Assembly: GCF_002258315.1 (NCBI RefSeq)
Contig: NZ_NOYD01000038.1
Span: 62,001-126,000, forward strand
Length of the DNA stretch: 64,000 bases
Reading direction: 5' to 3'
Origin: Rhodococcus sp. 06-462-5
GTDB taxonomy: Bacteria; Actinomycetota; Actinomycetes; Mycobacteriales; Mycobacteriaceae
In this document: in pieces, positions 16,020-25,342 of the stretch
Numbering within the stretch: the stretch's first letter is position 1
Layout of the letters: every line of letters starts with the position of its first letter
Program-made: the position numbers and the translations under genes
The notes under the pieces: generated by a model
The model's input: the letters and a program-made list of their open reading frames with translations, nothing else
What the model was told of the DNA's origin: nothing
Databases searched by the model: none

Positions 16020-19000
16020 CGACTGCGACGAAGGCACGGACCGGTTCGGTGCGGGTGTCGCCGGTCGAGCTCGCCCGTGCGCTCGGGCAGAAGCATCCAC
16101 CGACCGACGAACAGGCTGCCGTGATCGCCGCCCCGCCCGGCCCGACGCTCGTCGTCGCGGGAGCAGGTGCGGGCAAGACCGAGACCATGGCGGCCCGCGT
16201 GGTGTGGATGGTGGCCAACGGTTTCGTCGACCCCGACCAGGTTCTGGGTCTGACCTTCACTCGAAAAGCCGCACAGCAGTTGACCTCTCGGATCAGAGCT
16301 CGGCTGGCTCGGCTGGCCGGATCCGATCTGGTGCGCGCACTCGATCCGAGTCTTGCGCTGCGCGAGCGAATTCTCGGTGCCGAGCCGGAAGTGAGCACCT
16401 ACCACTCCTATGCCGGCCGTTTGCTCACCGAGCACGGCTTGCTGTTGCCGATCGAACCGTCCGCGACACTGCTCTCGGAAACCGAACTGTGGCAGCTGGC
16501 CCACCGTGTCGTCAGTACCTGGGACGGCGACCTGGACACCGACCGCAACCCCACGTCGGTGACCGAGGCCGTACTCGCGCTGTCCGGTCAACTGGCCGAG
16601 CATCTGGTAGATGCAGAGGATCTGCGCCACGCGCACGTGGAACTGGAGAAGCTGGTGCACACGCTCGGGCCGGGGCCGCGACAACGCGGCGGCCCCACCA
16701 AGGAGCTGCTGAACATCCTCGACGCACAGCATCAACGAATCGGGTTGCTGCCGTTGGTGGAACGGCTGGCGCAGACCCTGCGGCGCGAGGGCGCACTGGA
16801 CTTCGGCTCGCAGATGTCGATGGCCGCGCGGGTCGCCGCCGAGCATGCCGAGGTCGGAATCGCCGAACGGCAACGATTCCGGCTGGTGTTGCTCGACGAA
16901 TACCAGGACACCGGGCATGCCCAACGCGTCCTGCTGTCGTCCCTGTTCGGTTCCGGCAACGACCCACACTTGGCCCTGACCGCCGTCGGCGACCCGATGC
17001 AGTCGATCTACGGATGGCGCGGCGCATCGGCAGCCAATCTGCCTCGGTTCGCCACCGATTTTCCGAAGGCCGACGGAAGTCCGGCACCTCGGCTCGAATT
17101 GCTCACCAGCTGGCGAAACCCGCCCGAGGCATTGACGCTGGCCAACCTGATCACCGACCCATTGCGCCGCGTCGGTGTGCCGGTGCCGACTCTGCGGGCC
17201 CGCCCTGGTGCGATTCCCGGCGATGTTCGACTGGCCGTCACCGATACCGTTCCGGACGAACGCGAGTGGATCGCGGATCGAATTGCGGGGGAGTACCGAG
17301 CTGCCCTCGAGCAGGATCGCACGCCGCCCACTGCCGCGGTTCTGGTGCGCCGCAACGCCGACGCCGAGCCGATCGCGGAGGTACTGCGCAGCCGCGGATT
17401 ACCGGTGGAGGTCGTCGGGCTCGGTGGATTGCTGCACGTTCCCGAGGTGGCCGACGTCATCGCGATGCTGCGGCTGGTCGCCGACCCCACTGCCGGTAGC
17501 TCGGCGATGCGCATCCTCACCGGTTCCCGGTGGCAGATCGGGCCGACGGATCTGCGGGCACTCTCGCAGCGCGCCCGAGAACTCGAGATCCGCGGCGGGT
17601 ACGGCACCGCGGGTCGCGTCGACGACCCGGAGGCACTCGAGGCGGCGCTCGGTAGCGTCCTGCCCGGCGAGCAGTCGGAGCAGGCCGGTCTTGCCGACGC
17701 GATAGCCGATCCCGGTCCGGCCGAGCGGTACTCGGAGGTGGGGCAACGCCGGATCGTCGCCCTGGCGGGCGAGCTGCACCTGCTGCGCGACCGAATCGGT
17801 CAACCGCTGACGGAGTTGGTCGGCGACATCGAGCGGATCATGGGTATCGGTGTCGAAGCTCAGGCTCGTACGCCGATCAGCACCGACGGCGCGGTCGGTC
17901 GTGAACATCTCGACGAATTTGCCCATGTGGTGGCCGATTACGCTGACAATCCGACCGCAACGGTCACCGGGTTCCTGTCGTTCCTCGCCGCCGCGGAGAC
18001 GGTCGAGGACGGCCTCGCCCCCGGTGAGGTCGACGTTGCCCCTCATCGCGTTCAGGTGCTCACAGTCCATTCCGCGAAAGGCCTCGAATGGGAGGTGGTG
18101 GCGGTGCCGCACGTGGCGAAGGGTGTGTTCCCGTCCTCGAACGCATCCTCGACCTGGCTCGGGGCGATGGCCGAGCTGCCGCCGTCGTTGCGCGGTGACC
18201 GCGCGCTCGACGGCGAAGGCTCGGAAGGGGTTCCGGTCCTCGAACTCGAGGGGCTCCACAATCGCAAGGAACTGGAGGATGCCGTCAAGCGTCACAAGGA
18301 TGCGCTGGCGAGGCGTCGACTCGCCGAGGACCGCCGACTGTTCTACGTGGCACTCACCCGAACCGAACGGGTGCTGCTGGTATCCGCGCATCACTGGGAC
18401 GAGACCTCCACGAAGCCGCGTGGGCCGTCGGAATTCCTCGACGAGTTGCACACTCACATCGAGGAATTCGCCGACATCGCGGTGATCGAGCAGTGGGCCC
18501 CGGCCCCGGAGGACGAGACGTCGAACCCACTCGGGGCCGTGCCGCACACCGCGTCCTGGCCGCGTGATCCACTCGGTCCCCGACGAGGAGCGATCGAGAG
18601 CGGAGCGCAGGAAGTGCTGCGCGCGCTGGCAGACATCTCGGCCACACCGAGCGAAGACGACGGCACCGATGACCGAATTCAGGAGGACCCCGAGAACTGG
18701 GCTGCGGACGTCCACACTCTGCTGGCCGAGCGGGCCGCAAGATCGGTTGCAGGAGTCGACGTCGCTCTTCCCGGCAACCTGTCGGTGACGCAGCTGGTCG
18801 ACCTCGCGGCGGACCCCGATGCCTTGGCCTCACGCCTGCGGAGGCCTCTTCCGTTTCCGCCGAATCCGTTGGCGCGCAGAGGAACTGCCTTTCACGCCTG
18901 GATCGAACGGAGGTTCGGTGCGACCCGACTGCTCGACCTCGACGAACTACCGGGCTCGGCCGACACCGGGGCCTCGGCCGACGTGGACCTCGAAACCCTC

Positions 19001-19429
19001 CAGCAGGCGTTTCTCGAATCGGAGTGGTCGCTTCGTAGCCCCGTCGAAGTGGAAGTGCCGTTCGAGACGTCCGTGGCGGGAACGGTGCTGCGAGGACGCA
19101 TCGACGCGGTGTTCGCGGACCCGGACGGCGGCTGGACCGTCGTCGACTGGAAGACGGGCGCAGAGCCGACGGCGTCGGAGCAGCGGGCGGTAGCGATGCA
19201 GCTCGCGGCCTACCGATTGGCGTGGGCCGAGCTGATGTCGATCGGGCGCGCCGAACCGGTACCGCTCGACCGAGTACGCGCAGCGTTCCACTACGTACGC
19301 AGCGGTCTCACCATTTCGCCCGAGAACCTCCCGGACGCAACAGAATTGGCCCAGCTGCTGGAAGGACCGGCCGGGCCCGAGCAACCGGGGGCTACGGTGC
19401 GTTCCGACGAGCCTTCAGAGCCTCGGTGA
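16016..19429 (+). CDS. adnB: AdnB: helicase-nuclease subunit
   Basis: 1137 residues. UvrD-type motor with VVAGAGAGKTETMAARVVW (about 46-64), DEYQDTGHAQR (about 293), GDPMQSIYGWRGAS, VLTVHSAKGLEWE and FYVALTRTERVLLV. The C-terminal RecB nuclease has GRIDAVF, TVVDWKTGAEP (about 1042) and QLAAYRLAW, without the Fe-S cysteines found in AdnA. In mycobacteria AdnB is the lead motor of the AdnAB heterodimer. The start overlaps the adnA stop by 4 bases (ATGA), giving equal synthesis. Its last 38 bases overlap the convergent DoxX-like gene. Confidence 0.93.
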   Translation: MTTATKARTGSVRVSPVELARALGQKHPPTDEQAAVIAAPPGPTLVVAGAGAGKTETMAARVVWMVANGFVDPDQVLGLTFTRKAAQQLTSRIRARLARLAGSDLVRALDPSLALRERILGAEPEVSTYHSYAGRLLTEHGLLLPIEPSATLLSETELWQLAHRVVSTWDGDLDTDRNPTSVTEAVLALSGQLAEHLVDAEDLRHAHVELEKLVHTLGPGPRQRGGPTKELLNILDAQHQRIGLLPLVERLAQTLRREGALDFGSQMSMAARVAAEHAEVGIAERQRFRLVLLDEYQDTGHAQRVLLSSLFGSGNDPHLALTAVGDPMQSIYGWRGASAANLPRFATDFPKADGSPAPRLELLTSWRNPPEALTLANLITDPLRRVGVPVPTLRARPGAIPGDVRLAVTDTVPDEREWIADRIAGEYRAALEQDRTPPTAAVLVRRNADAEPIAEVLRSRGLPVEVVGLGGLLHVPEVADVIAMLRLVADPTAGSSAMRILTGSRWQIGPTDLRALSQRARELEIRGGYGTAGRVDDPEALEAALGSVLPGEQSEQAGLADAIADPGPAERYSEVGQRRIVALAGELHLLRDRIGQPLTELVGDIERIMGIGVEAQARTPISTDGAVGREHLDEFAHVVADYADNPTATVTGFLSFLAAAETVEDGLAPGEVDVAPHRVQVLTVHSAKGLEWEVVAVPHVAKGVFPSSNASSTWLGAMAELPPSLRGDRALDGEGSEGVPVLELEGLHNRKELEDAVKRHKDALARRRLAEDRRLFYVALTRTERVLLVSAHHWDETSTKPRGPSEFLDELHTHIEEFADIAVIEQWAPAPEDETSNPLGAVPHTASWPRDPLGPRRGAIESGAQEVLRALADISATPSEDDGTDDRIQEDPENWAADVHTLLAERAARSVAGVDVALPGNLSVTQLVDLAADPDALASRLRRPLPFPPNPLARRGTAFHAWIERRFGATRLLDLDELPGSADTGASADVDLETLQQAFLESEWSLRSPVEVEVPFETSVAGTVLRGRIDAVFADPDGGWTVVDWKTGAEPTASEQRAVAMQLAAYRLAWAELMSIGRAEPVPLDRVRAAFHYVRSGLTISPENLPDATELAQLLEGPAGPEQPGATVRSDEPSEPR

Positions 19430-19784
19430 CCAGGGGAATCTGCAGCGGCAGTCGGGCGATCATCGCTGCTTTGAGAGCCGGCGAGGTCTTCGGGCTCTGT
19501 ACGTACTTGTATGCCAGGTTGATGTTGGCGGGGAAGACCACGACGAACAGGGCAGCCGCGAGTGCACCGCCCAGTCGACGGGTCTGCGGTGCGGCAAGCG
19601 TTGCGGCCACGGCAAGTTCGGCGACTCCCGAGACCTGCGTGTAGGTCCGCGCCGAGCCGGGCAGGGCCGTAGGTACCTGTGCATCGAAGAACTTCGGCGT
19701 GGCGAAGTGCAGAACTCCGGCTCCGGCGAGCAGTCCTGCGAGGCGCATTGCGGCTGCCTGACTCGATCTCTGTGTCATGCCCAT
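19392..19784 (-). CDS. DoxX family membrane protein
   Basis: 130 residues from ATG 19784 (ATG 19778 is a near-equivalent alternative). Four hydrophobic segments: LAGLLAGAGVLHFATP, VSGVAELAVAATLAA, LGGALAAALFVVVFPANINL and a weaker fourth. DoxX-like proteins are small membrane proteins, in mycobacteria linked to redox stress through a complex with SseA and SodA. Here there are no such neighbours. The 3' end overlaps adnB by 38 bases tail to tail. Function tentative. Confidence 0.8.
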   Translation of the reverse strand: MGMTQRSSQAAAMRLAGLLAGAGVLHFATPKFFDAQVPTALPGSARTYTQVSGVAELAVAATLAAPQTRRLGGALAAALFVVVFPANINLAYKYVQSPKTSPALKAAMIARLPLQIPLVTEALKARRNAP

Positions 19785-19847
19785 ACCGTGCCACACCCGG
19801 CGTCGTCGGCACAGAAGCCTGGCATGGGGTTACGCTGCGTGCCGTGA

Positions 19848-20951
19848 ATGATCTCGACTTCGGTGGGTACCTCGGCGGACGACGTGGCAGGTAGGTTGCG
19901 AGCGCGCTTGAGTGACAGTGGCGCGCTGACCGACAAGCCCGACTTCGCCCTCGTCGGAGTGCTTCGGGTTCCGGAGCTGGAGTCGAGCCCGTGGCGCGCC
20001 ATCTACAAGCGGGTGCTGATGGCGCTCGGAATCCTGTTCCTCGCGGCATTCGTTGTCTATCTCGATCGAGACGGCTACAGCGACAACCAGAACGGCGAAC
20101 TGTCGTTTCTCGACGCGTTCTACTACGCGACGGTGTCGTTGTCGACCACGGGATACGGTGACATCGCACCGATGAGTCCGTCGGCGCGACTGGTCAACAT
20201 CCTGGTCATCACACCCCTTCGGGTCCTGTTCCTCATTCTGTTGGTCGGTACGACGCTGTCGGTTCTCACCGAGCGGTCCCGGCAGGCATTCAAAATTCAG
20301 CGATGGAGACGCAGCGTGCGCAATCACACCGTGGTCATCGGTTTCGGCACCAAGGGCCGTACCGCAGTCGACGCGATGCTCGGAGACGGCGTGTCGGCGT
20401 CCGACATCGTCGTCGTCGACACCGATCAGACGGTTCTCGACGCCGCATCGGCACTGGGTCTGGTCACCGTGCACGGTTCGGCGACCAAGTCGGACGTGCT
20501 CCGGCTCACCGGGGCGCAGCACGCGTCGGCGATCATCGTGGCGACGAACCGAGACGACACCGCTGTGCTGGTGACTCTGACCGCACGGGAGATCGCTCCC
20601 AAAGCAAAGATCGTCGCGGCTATCAGGGAAGCGGAGAACACGCACCTGCTGCGTCAGTCCGGTGCCGATTCGGTCGTCGTCTCGTCCGAGACCGCGGGCC
20701 GGCTACTCGGGATCGCGACGTCGACTCCGTCCGTTGTGGAGATGATCGAGGATCTGTTGACGCCGGAGGCGGGCTTCGCGATCGCCGAGCGTGAAGTCGA
20801 GCGTGACGAGGTGGGCGGTTCCCCGAGGCACCTGACCGACATCGTTCTCGGAGTGGTGCGGGGCGGCAAACTGTTCCGAGTCGGCACTCCTGAGGTCGAT
20901 GCAGTCGAGGCATCCGATCGCTTGCTCTACATCCGTCGCGTGGGTGACTAG
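19848..20951 (+). CDS. Two-TM potassium channel with RCK (TrkA-N/TrkA-C) domain
   Basis: 367 residues. TM1 (about 53-72, LMALGILFLAAFVVYL), pore loop FYYATVSLSTTGYGDIAP with the TTGYGD selectivity filter (about 100-105), TM2 (about 116-138), then RCK_N (HTVVIGFGTKGRTAVDAML, Rossmann fold binding a nucleotide) and RCK_C to the end. A ligand-gated K+ channel of the plasma membrane, MthK-like; Rv3200c is the M. tuberculosis equivalent I recall. A TACGCT box at 19831-19836 is 11 bases before the ATG, so the message may have little or no leader. Confidence 0.92.
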   Translation: MISTSVGTSADDVAGRLRARLSDSGALTDKPDFALVGVLRVPELESSPWRAIYKRVLMALGILFLAAFVVYLDRDGYSDNQNGELSFLDAFYYATVSLSTTGYGDIAPMSPSARLVNILVITPLRVLFLILLVGTTLSVLTERSRQAFKIQRWRRSVRNHTVVIGFGTKGRTAVDAMLGDGVSASDIVVVDTDQTVLDAASALGLVTVHGSATKSDVLRLTGAQHASAIIVATNRDDTAVLVTLTAREIAPKAKIVAAIREAENTHLLRQSGADSVVVSSETAGRLLGIATSTPSVVEMIEDLLTPEAGFAIAEREVERDEVGGSPRHLTDIVLGVVRGGKLFRVGTPEVDAVEASDRLLYIRRVGD

Positions 20952-20975
20952 GCGAGGCCAAGTAGGGTCGTGCGC

Positions 20976-21878
20976 GTGCCGAACTTCCAACTCGCCCACC
21001 CACCTCGACTGTCCCGATCGCCACTGAACAGGGCAGAGGAACTGCGCCGAGACACCGCAGCGTTGACAGCGGGTTGGCCGACAGCTCGCATCCTGAACGT
21101 GGACGGCAGAGGCAGATTCCCGGTGGACGAGAACGGCCTGGTGCTCGGCTCTGCCGCGGACGTCGGTGCCGAACCGACGGCCGATGCGGTCTTCCTCGGA
21201 ATTCACGGCGATCGACACCTGTGGGCCCGCCGGGTGGAGGTCGTGGCAGGCACGGTCGGTGACCTGCGTACCGACGGAGACCGACTGGACAGCAACGCGT
21301 TGTCGATGGTGACCGGTGCCCTGGCGATCCTCAACTGGCACGCGAGTGCTCAATTCAGTTCACTCGACGGTGCGCCGTCCGTTCCGTCGAGCGCGGGGTG
21401 GTCGCGGACGAGCACGTCCACCGGTCACGAGGAATTCCCGCGTACCGATCCGGCGGTGATATGTCTGGTTCACGACGGCGACGATCGAGTGCTGCTGGCC
21501 AGAGCCCCTGCATGGCCCGAGCGTCGGTTCTCGGTGCTGGCGGGTTTCGTCGAGGCCGGTGAGTCGCTGGAAACCTGTGTGGCACGGGAGATCAGAGAAG
21601 AAGTTGGCCTCGATGTGTCCGAGATCGAATATCTGGGGAGCCAGCCCTGGCCTTTTCCTCGTTCGGTGATGATCGGGTTCTCCGCCGTCGCCGACCCGGA
21701 GCAACCTCTGCACTTTCAGGACGGCGAGATCGCCGAGGCCCATTGGTTCGATCGAGCAGAGGTTCTCGCAGCGCTCGAACTGGGTGACTGGGGATCGGAT
21801 TCGACCTCCCGGTTGCTCCTTCCCGGCTCGATCTCCATCGCCCGTGGAATGCTCGAGGCGTGGGCGGCGACGGCCTGA
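20976..21878 (+). CDS. nudC: NAD(H)/NAD-RNA pyrophosphatase NudC-like, zinc cysteines lost
   Basis: 300 residues from GTG 20976, 7 bases after TAGGGT (20963-20968); GTG 20970 is an alternative. The Nudix box GFVEAGESL...REIREEVGL and the NudC signature SQPWPFPRSVM are intact, so it should hydrolyse NAD(H) or remove NAD caps from RNA. The region that normally forms a four-cysteine zinc ribbon before the Nudix domain reads AQFSSLDGAPSVPSSAG and TSTSTGHEEFPRTDPAV: all four cysteines are replaced by Ser, Asp or Thr while the flanking FPRTDPAV is kept. Rv3199c is the positional homologue. Confidence 0.9.
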   Translation: MPNFQLAHPPRLSRSPLNRAEELRRDTAALTAGWPTARILNVDGRGRFPVDENGLVLGSAADVGAEPTADAVFLGIHGDRHLWARRVEVVAGTVGDLRTDGDRLDSNALSMVTGALAILNWHASAQFSSLDGAPSVPSSAGWSRTSTSTGHEEFPRTDPAVICLVHDGDDRVLLARAPAWPERRFSVLAGFVEAGESLETCVAREIREEVGLDVSEIEYLGSQPWPFPRSVMIGFSAVADPEQPLHFQDGEIAEAHWFDRAEVLAALELGDWGSDSTSRLLLPGSISIARGMLEAWAATA

Positions 21879-21885
21879 CGGTCGG

Positions 21886-22155
21886 TCAGAGCGACAGCGC
21901 GCGCTTGACCTCGGCCAGAGTGGGGTTCGTGGCCGTCGAGCCGTCGGCGAAGAGCACGGTCGGCACCACGTGGTTGCCGTTGTTGACGCTGCCGACGAAG
22001 TCGGCCGACTCCGGGTTCTGCTCGATGTCGATCTCGGCGTACTCGATTCCGGCCTGGTCGAGCTGGGTCTTGAGCCGGCGGCAGTAACCGCACCACGTGG
22101 TGGAGTAGACGGTCAGCGCGGCCGGGGTCTGCGGGGTGTTCTCGGTAGTGGTCAC
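21886..22155 (-). CDS. mrx1: Mycoredoxin (glutaredoxin-like)
   Basis: 89 residues from GTG 22155. Thioredoxin fold with active site WCGYC (Cys22, Cys25) and the cis-proline region [12 protein letters not shown]. Mycoredoxin-1 reduces mycothiol mixed disulfides in the cytoplasm. The frame continues upstream to 22263 and would add a hydrophobic stretch ([12 protein letters not shown]) resembling a signal peptide, but that extension lies in the divergent uvrD2 promoter region and the 89-residue form matches known mycoredoxins. Convergent with nudC, 7 bases between stops. Confidence 0.88.
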   Translation of the reverse strand: MTTTENTPQTPAALTVYSTTWCGYCRRLKTQLDQAGIEYAEIDIEQNPESADFVGSVNNGNHVVPTVLFADGSTATNPTLAEVKRALSL

Positions 22156-22262
22156 GCCAACAGTCAACAGGAGTGCCGACGCGATTGTTCCGGCCGACAC
22201 CCGCATCGGCCGTCGGCCACCCGGTTCGGCCCCGAGTGGAACTGTCGGTACGCACTGACACA

Positions 22263-24386
22263 ATGGACCTCATGGCTGACGACGCGATGACCGCCGGACT
22301 CGATCCGGAGCAATCCGCGGCGGTACTGGCTCCCCGCGGCCCGGTCTGCGTCCTTGCCGGTGCGGGCACGGGGAAGACCCGCACGATCACCCGACGCATC
22401 GCGCATCTCGTTTCGGCGGGGCACGTGTCCTCGGGGCAGGTGCTGGCGGTGACGTTCACCGCGCGCGCGGCCGGCGAGATGCGAGGCCGTCTGCGCGAGC
22501 TCGGCGTGGGGGGCGACGGCCCTCCGGTCCAGGCTCGTACGTTTCACGCCGCGGCCATGCGCCAGCTCAAGTATTTCTGGCCGCAGGTGGTCGGTGACAA
22601 CGGATGGCAGCTCCTCGATCGCAAGTTCACCGTCGTCTCGCAGGCGGCCAACCGCGCCGGGGTGTCGACGTCGACCGACGCCATCCGGGATCTCGCGGGA
22701 GAGATCGAATGGGCCAAGGGATCGTTGATCGCACCCGAGGACTATCCGCGCATCGCGGCGAGCAATCGCCGCGACGTTCCGATGGACGCGACCAAGGTCG
22801 CTGCCGTGTACGCCGGCTACGAGGAGCTCAAGTCCCGCGGCGGCGACTCGATGTTGCTCGACTTCGACGACCTTCTGTTGCACACGGCCGCTGCGCTCGA
22901 AGAACATTCGTCGGTGGCCGACGAGTTCCGCGAGCGCTACCGCTGCTTCGTCGTCGACGAGTATCAGGACGTGACGCCGTTGCAGCAACGGGTGCTCGAC
23001 GCCTGGGTGGGCGAGCGTGACGATCTCACCGTCGTCGGCGACGCGAACCAGACCATCTATTCCTTCACCGGCGCATCCCCGCGGTATCTCCTCGACTTCT
23101 CGCGGAAGTACCCCGAGGCCACCGTGGTTCGGCTCGAGCGCGACTACCGTTCGACGCCCGAGGTGGTGTCGCTGGCGAACCGCGTCATCGGAGCTGCCCG
23201 CGGTCGCATCGCCGGCACCCGACTGCAACTGATCGGTCAACGCGAGCCGGGACCCGAGCCGGAGTTCTTCGAGTACGACGACGAGCCTGCGGAAGCCGAC
23301 GGCGTTGCGCGAGCGATCAAGAGGTTGATCTCGAAGGGCGTGGAACCGGCCGAGATCGCGATCCTCTACCGCATCAACGCTCAGTCCGAGGCACACGAGC
23401 AGGCGTTGACCGAGCTGAAGATCCCCTATCAGGTGCGCGGGGGCGAAGGGTTCTTCACCAGACCCGAGGTGCGGCAGGGCGTCAACGCGTTGCGGCAGGC
23501 AGGCGGTCGCGACGATCTGCCCGACGGCGCGCAGTCGGGCGAGGGACTACCGGCTCTGGTGCGAGCGGTGCTGGCTCCGCTCGGCCTGACGGCCACCGAG
23601 CCGACGGGTGCGCAGGCCCGCGAGAAGTGGGCCTCTCTCGGCGGTTTGGTGCAGCTCACCGAAGAGTTGCTGGTGCACGAGCCCGACCTGACTCTCGACA
23701 AACTGCTGGGCGAGCTCGCCGCACGCGCCGAGGCTCGGCATCCGCCGACGGTTCAGGGCGTCACTCTCGCCTCGCTGCACGCGGCGAAGGGACTCGAGTG
23801 GGACGCGGTGTTCATCGTCGGTCTCGCCGACGGCACTCTGCCGATCTCGCACGCGATCGGCAACGACCCCAGTGCCAGCAACGAGGCGGCCGTCGAGGAG
23901 GAACGCAGGCTGCTCTACGTCGGTGTCACGCGTGCCCGTGTGCACCTGCATCTGTCCTGGGCGCTGGCCCGCAACGAGGGCGGACGCAAATCGCGGCGCC
24001 GGTCGAGGTTTCTCAACGGTCTGATCCCCGAGGACTCACCTGCTTCGCGTATCGCCGCGCCTGCCGCCAAGAAGTCCGGTCCGAAGTGCCGGTTGTGCGG
24101 CAAGCCGTTGATCGGCACGTCCGCGACCATGCTCGGTCGATGCGACAGTTGTCCGTCGAACGTCGACATGGCTCTGCTCGATGCGCTGAAGTCGTGGCGA
24201 TTGGACAAGTCCCGTGAACTGAAGGTGCCCGCGTACGTGGTGTTCAGCGACAACACACTGACGGCCATCGCGGAACAGCAACCGCAGGACGAGCGTGGGC
24301 TGGTGGCGATTCCGGGAATCGGAGCCAAGAAGCTGGAGCGGTTCGGCGACGAAGTCCTCACCGTCGTGCGGGCCTCGGACACGTGA
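22263..24386 (+). CDS. uvrD2: ATP-dependent DNA helicase UvrD2
   Basis: 707 residues from ATG 22263 (ATG 22272 also possible; no clear ribosome site for either). Superfamily 1A helicase: [10 protein letters not shown] (about 32-41), [50 protein letters not shown]-terminal features typical of UvrD2: a tetracysteine segment CRLC...CDSC (about residues 610-631) and an HRDC domain (about 640-707, [20 protein letters not shown]). 3'-5' DNA unwinding in repair; essential in M. tuberculosis (Rv3198c). Divergent from mrx1. Confidence 0.95.
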   Translation: MDLMADDAMTAGLDPEQSAAVLAPRGPVCVLAGAGTGKTRTITRRIAHLVSAGHVSSGQVLAVTFTARAAGEMRGRLRELGVGGDGPPVQARTFHAAAMRQLKYFWPQVVGDNGWQLLDRKFTVVSQAANRAGVSTSTDAIRDLAGEIEWAKGSLIAPEDYPRIAASNRRDVPMDATKVAAVYAGYEELKSRGGDSMLLDFDDLLLHTAAALEEHSSVADEFRERYRCFVVDEYQDVTPLQQRVLDAWVGERDDLTVVGDANQTIYSFTGASPRYLLDFSRKYPEATVVRLERDYRSTPEVVSLANRVIGAARGRIAGTRLQLIGQREPGPEPEFFEYDDEPAEADGVARAIKRLISKGVEPAEIAILYRINAQSEAHEQALTELKIPYQVRGGEGFFTRPEVRQGVNALRQAGGRDDLPDGAQSGEGLPALVRAVLAPLGLTATEPTGAQAREKWASLGGLVQLTEELLVHEPDLTLDKLLGELAARAEARHPPTVQGVTLASLHAAKGLEWDAVFIVGLADGTLPISHAIGNDPSASNEAAVEEERRLLYVGVTRARVHLHLSWALARNEGGRKSRRRSRFLNGLIPEDSPASRIAAPAAKKSGPKCRLCGKPLIGTSATMLGRCDSCPSNVDMALLDALKSWRLDKSRELKVPAYVVFSDNTLTAIAEQQPQDERGLVAIPGIGAKKLERFGDEVLTVVRASDT

Positions 24387-24421
24387 CGCGGGTATGGAAA
24401 TTCTCGCGAAACCGCAGGTAG

Positions 24422-24459
24422 AAAATAACTTGTGCAGATATCGGCAGGGGGCTTAGTCT
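24422..24459 (+). promoter_or_regulatory. whiB7 promoter with A/T-rich WhiB7 element
   Basis: AAAATAAC (24422-24429) directly precedes the -35 element TTGTGC (24430-24435). An 18-base spacer leads to TAGTCT (24454-24459). An A/T-rich patch abutting the -35 box is the hallmark of WhiB7-SigA autoregulated promoters, where the AT-hook contacts DNA. Transcription would start near 24466, about 520 bases before whiB7. Confidence 0.65.
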
Positions 24460-24528
24460 GTTTCACGTGCCGCGGGAGACCGCGCACTGTCCAATCCGCC
24501 AACGAGACCAGAACAGGAGCTGAAGAAA

Positions 24529-24834
24529 ATGATCAACACATTGCACGCCGCCGTTGCCCACGCAACCGTCGCGTTCAGCCCTGTCCTCGGTACGGCACCT
24601 TTCGGAGTTGCCCCCCTCGGCACTCATGCCGCCGCCGCAGGCTCTGTTGCGCAGACGTGGATTCGTTGCTCCTCTTTCGCCCCCATGCACGAGTCCGCAT
24701 ACGCGGCCTCGGGGTCGAATTCCCCCCAGGTCGCCCTGGCACCAGGAGCAGAAGCCGTTGCTCAGGCAGCCCGACGTCACCGCGCACCACGTGCGTCCGT
24801 GCTCGACAGCAGACACCGACTTCACTGTCGGTAG
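24529..24834 (+). CDS. Candidate leader ORF (uORF) of whiB7
   Basis: 101 codons, ATG after AGGAGC (24515-24520) at good spacing. No domain is recognised; the product is Ala/Ser/His-rich and low in hydrophobic pattern. Its stop (TAG 24832-24834) falls inside the hairpin ACCGAC...GTCGGT (24815-24832), just before the terminator-like hairpin at 24856-24886. This is the layout expected of a leader peptide that senses ribosome stalling in whiB7 attenuation. Sequence does not show whether the full length matters or only its translation. Confidence 0.5.
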   Translation: MINTLHAAVAHATVAFSPVLGTAPFGVAPLGTHAAAAGSVAQTWIRCSSFAPMHESAYAASGSNSPQVALAPGAEAVAQAARRHRAPRASVLDSRHRLHCR

Positions 24835-24890
24835 ACGCTTCGACAAGCCCCACCAGGCCACGGACCCGCACTCGCGGACCGTGGCCTTTC
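24815..24890 (+). terminator. whiB7 leader attenuator (two hairpins)
   Basis: First hairpin: ACCGAC (24815-24820) pairs with GTCGGT (24827-24832) and overlaps the uORF stop. Second: GGCCACGG (24856-24863) pairs with CCGTGGCC (24879-24886), extended by an inner CCGC/GCGG pair, and is followed by TTTCTCGTTC. The second resembles an intrinsic terminator located about 100 bases before whiB7. Read-through when ribosomes stall on the uORF would turn whiB7 on. Confidence 0.55.
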
Positions 24891-24987
24891 TCGTTCAGGT
24901 AGTTCCTCTATCCGAGCGTGAGGCCGACAGGTTCGCACTACCCCTCGAACCGATAACGACGCCGCACGAAAAGTAGAGGAGACCGAC

Positions 24988-25308
24988 GTGTCAACCGCCA
25001 CGATCCGGACGACATGCCGACCAGAGTCCGAGAGTGCCTACGCTGCACAGTATTCGACCGAATCGGTCGAGCTGGCACTGTCGGTGCCCTGCCGAGCGGC
25101 GAACCCCGACATGTGGTTCGCCGACACCCCTGCCGAACTCGAGCAGGCCAAGGCGCTGTGCGCCGAATGCCCCATCCGGCGTACTTGCCTGAGCGCGGCT
25201 CTCGACCGCGCCGAGCCGTGGGGCGTATGGGGCGGCGAGATCCTCGAGCAGGGTGTCGTCATCGCCCGCAAGCGTCCCCGCGGACGGCCGCGGAAGAACG
25301 CAGCATGA
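24988..25308 (+). CDS. whiB7: WhiB7, antibiotic-responsive transcription factor
   Basis: 106 residues, GTG after GAGGAGA. Fe-S ligands Cys35, Cys58, Cys61 and Cys67; the G-W loop EPWGVWGGE (76-84) binds SigA; the C-terminal AT-hook KRPRGRPRK identifies the WhiB7 subgroup. It activates intrinsic resistance genes when ribosomes are inhibited and activates its own promoter. Downstream of uvrD2 as in mycobacteria (Rv3197A), with a leader of about 500 bases that carries an attenuator. Confidence 0.95.
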   Translation: MSTATIRTTCRPESESAYAAQYSTESVELALSVPCRAANPDMWFADTPAELEQAKALCAECPIRRTCLSAALDRAEPWGVWGGEILEQGVVIARKRPRGRPRKNAA

Positions 25309-25312
25309 TGTC

Positions 25313-25333
25313 CGAGACCGGTGCCCGGTTTCG
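25313..25333. terminator. Possible bidirectional terminator between whiB7 and ABC1 kinase gene
   Basis: CGAGACCGG (25313-25321) pairs with CCGGTTTCG (25325-25333), a 9-base stem with one G-T pair and a 3-base loop, in the 34-base gap between convergent genes. There is no long T run, so its strength is uncertain. Confidence 0.4.
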
Positions 25334-25342
25334 CCGAACGAA

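Noticed and set aside
21301-21440. Frameshift in nudC explaining the missing zinc cysteines
   Set aside because: Flanking conserved segments stay in one frame and the cysteine positions are occupied by in-frame Ser, Asp and Thr codons, so it is substitution rather than frameshift.
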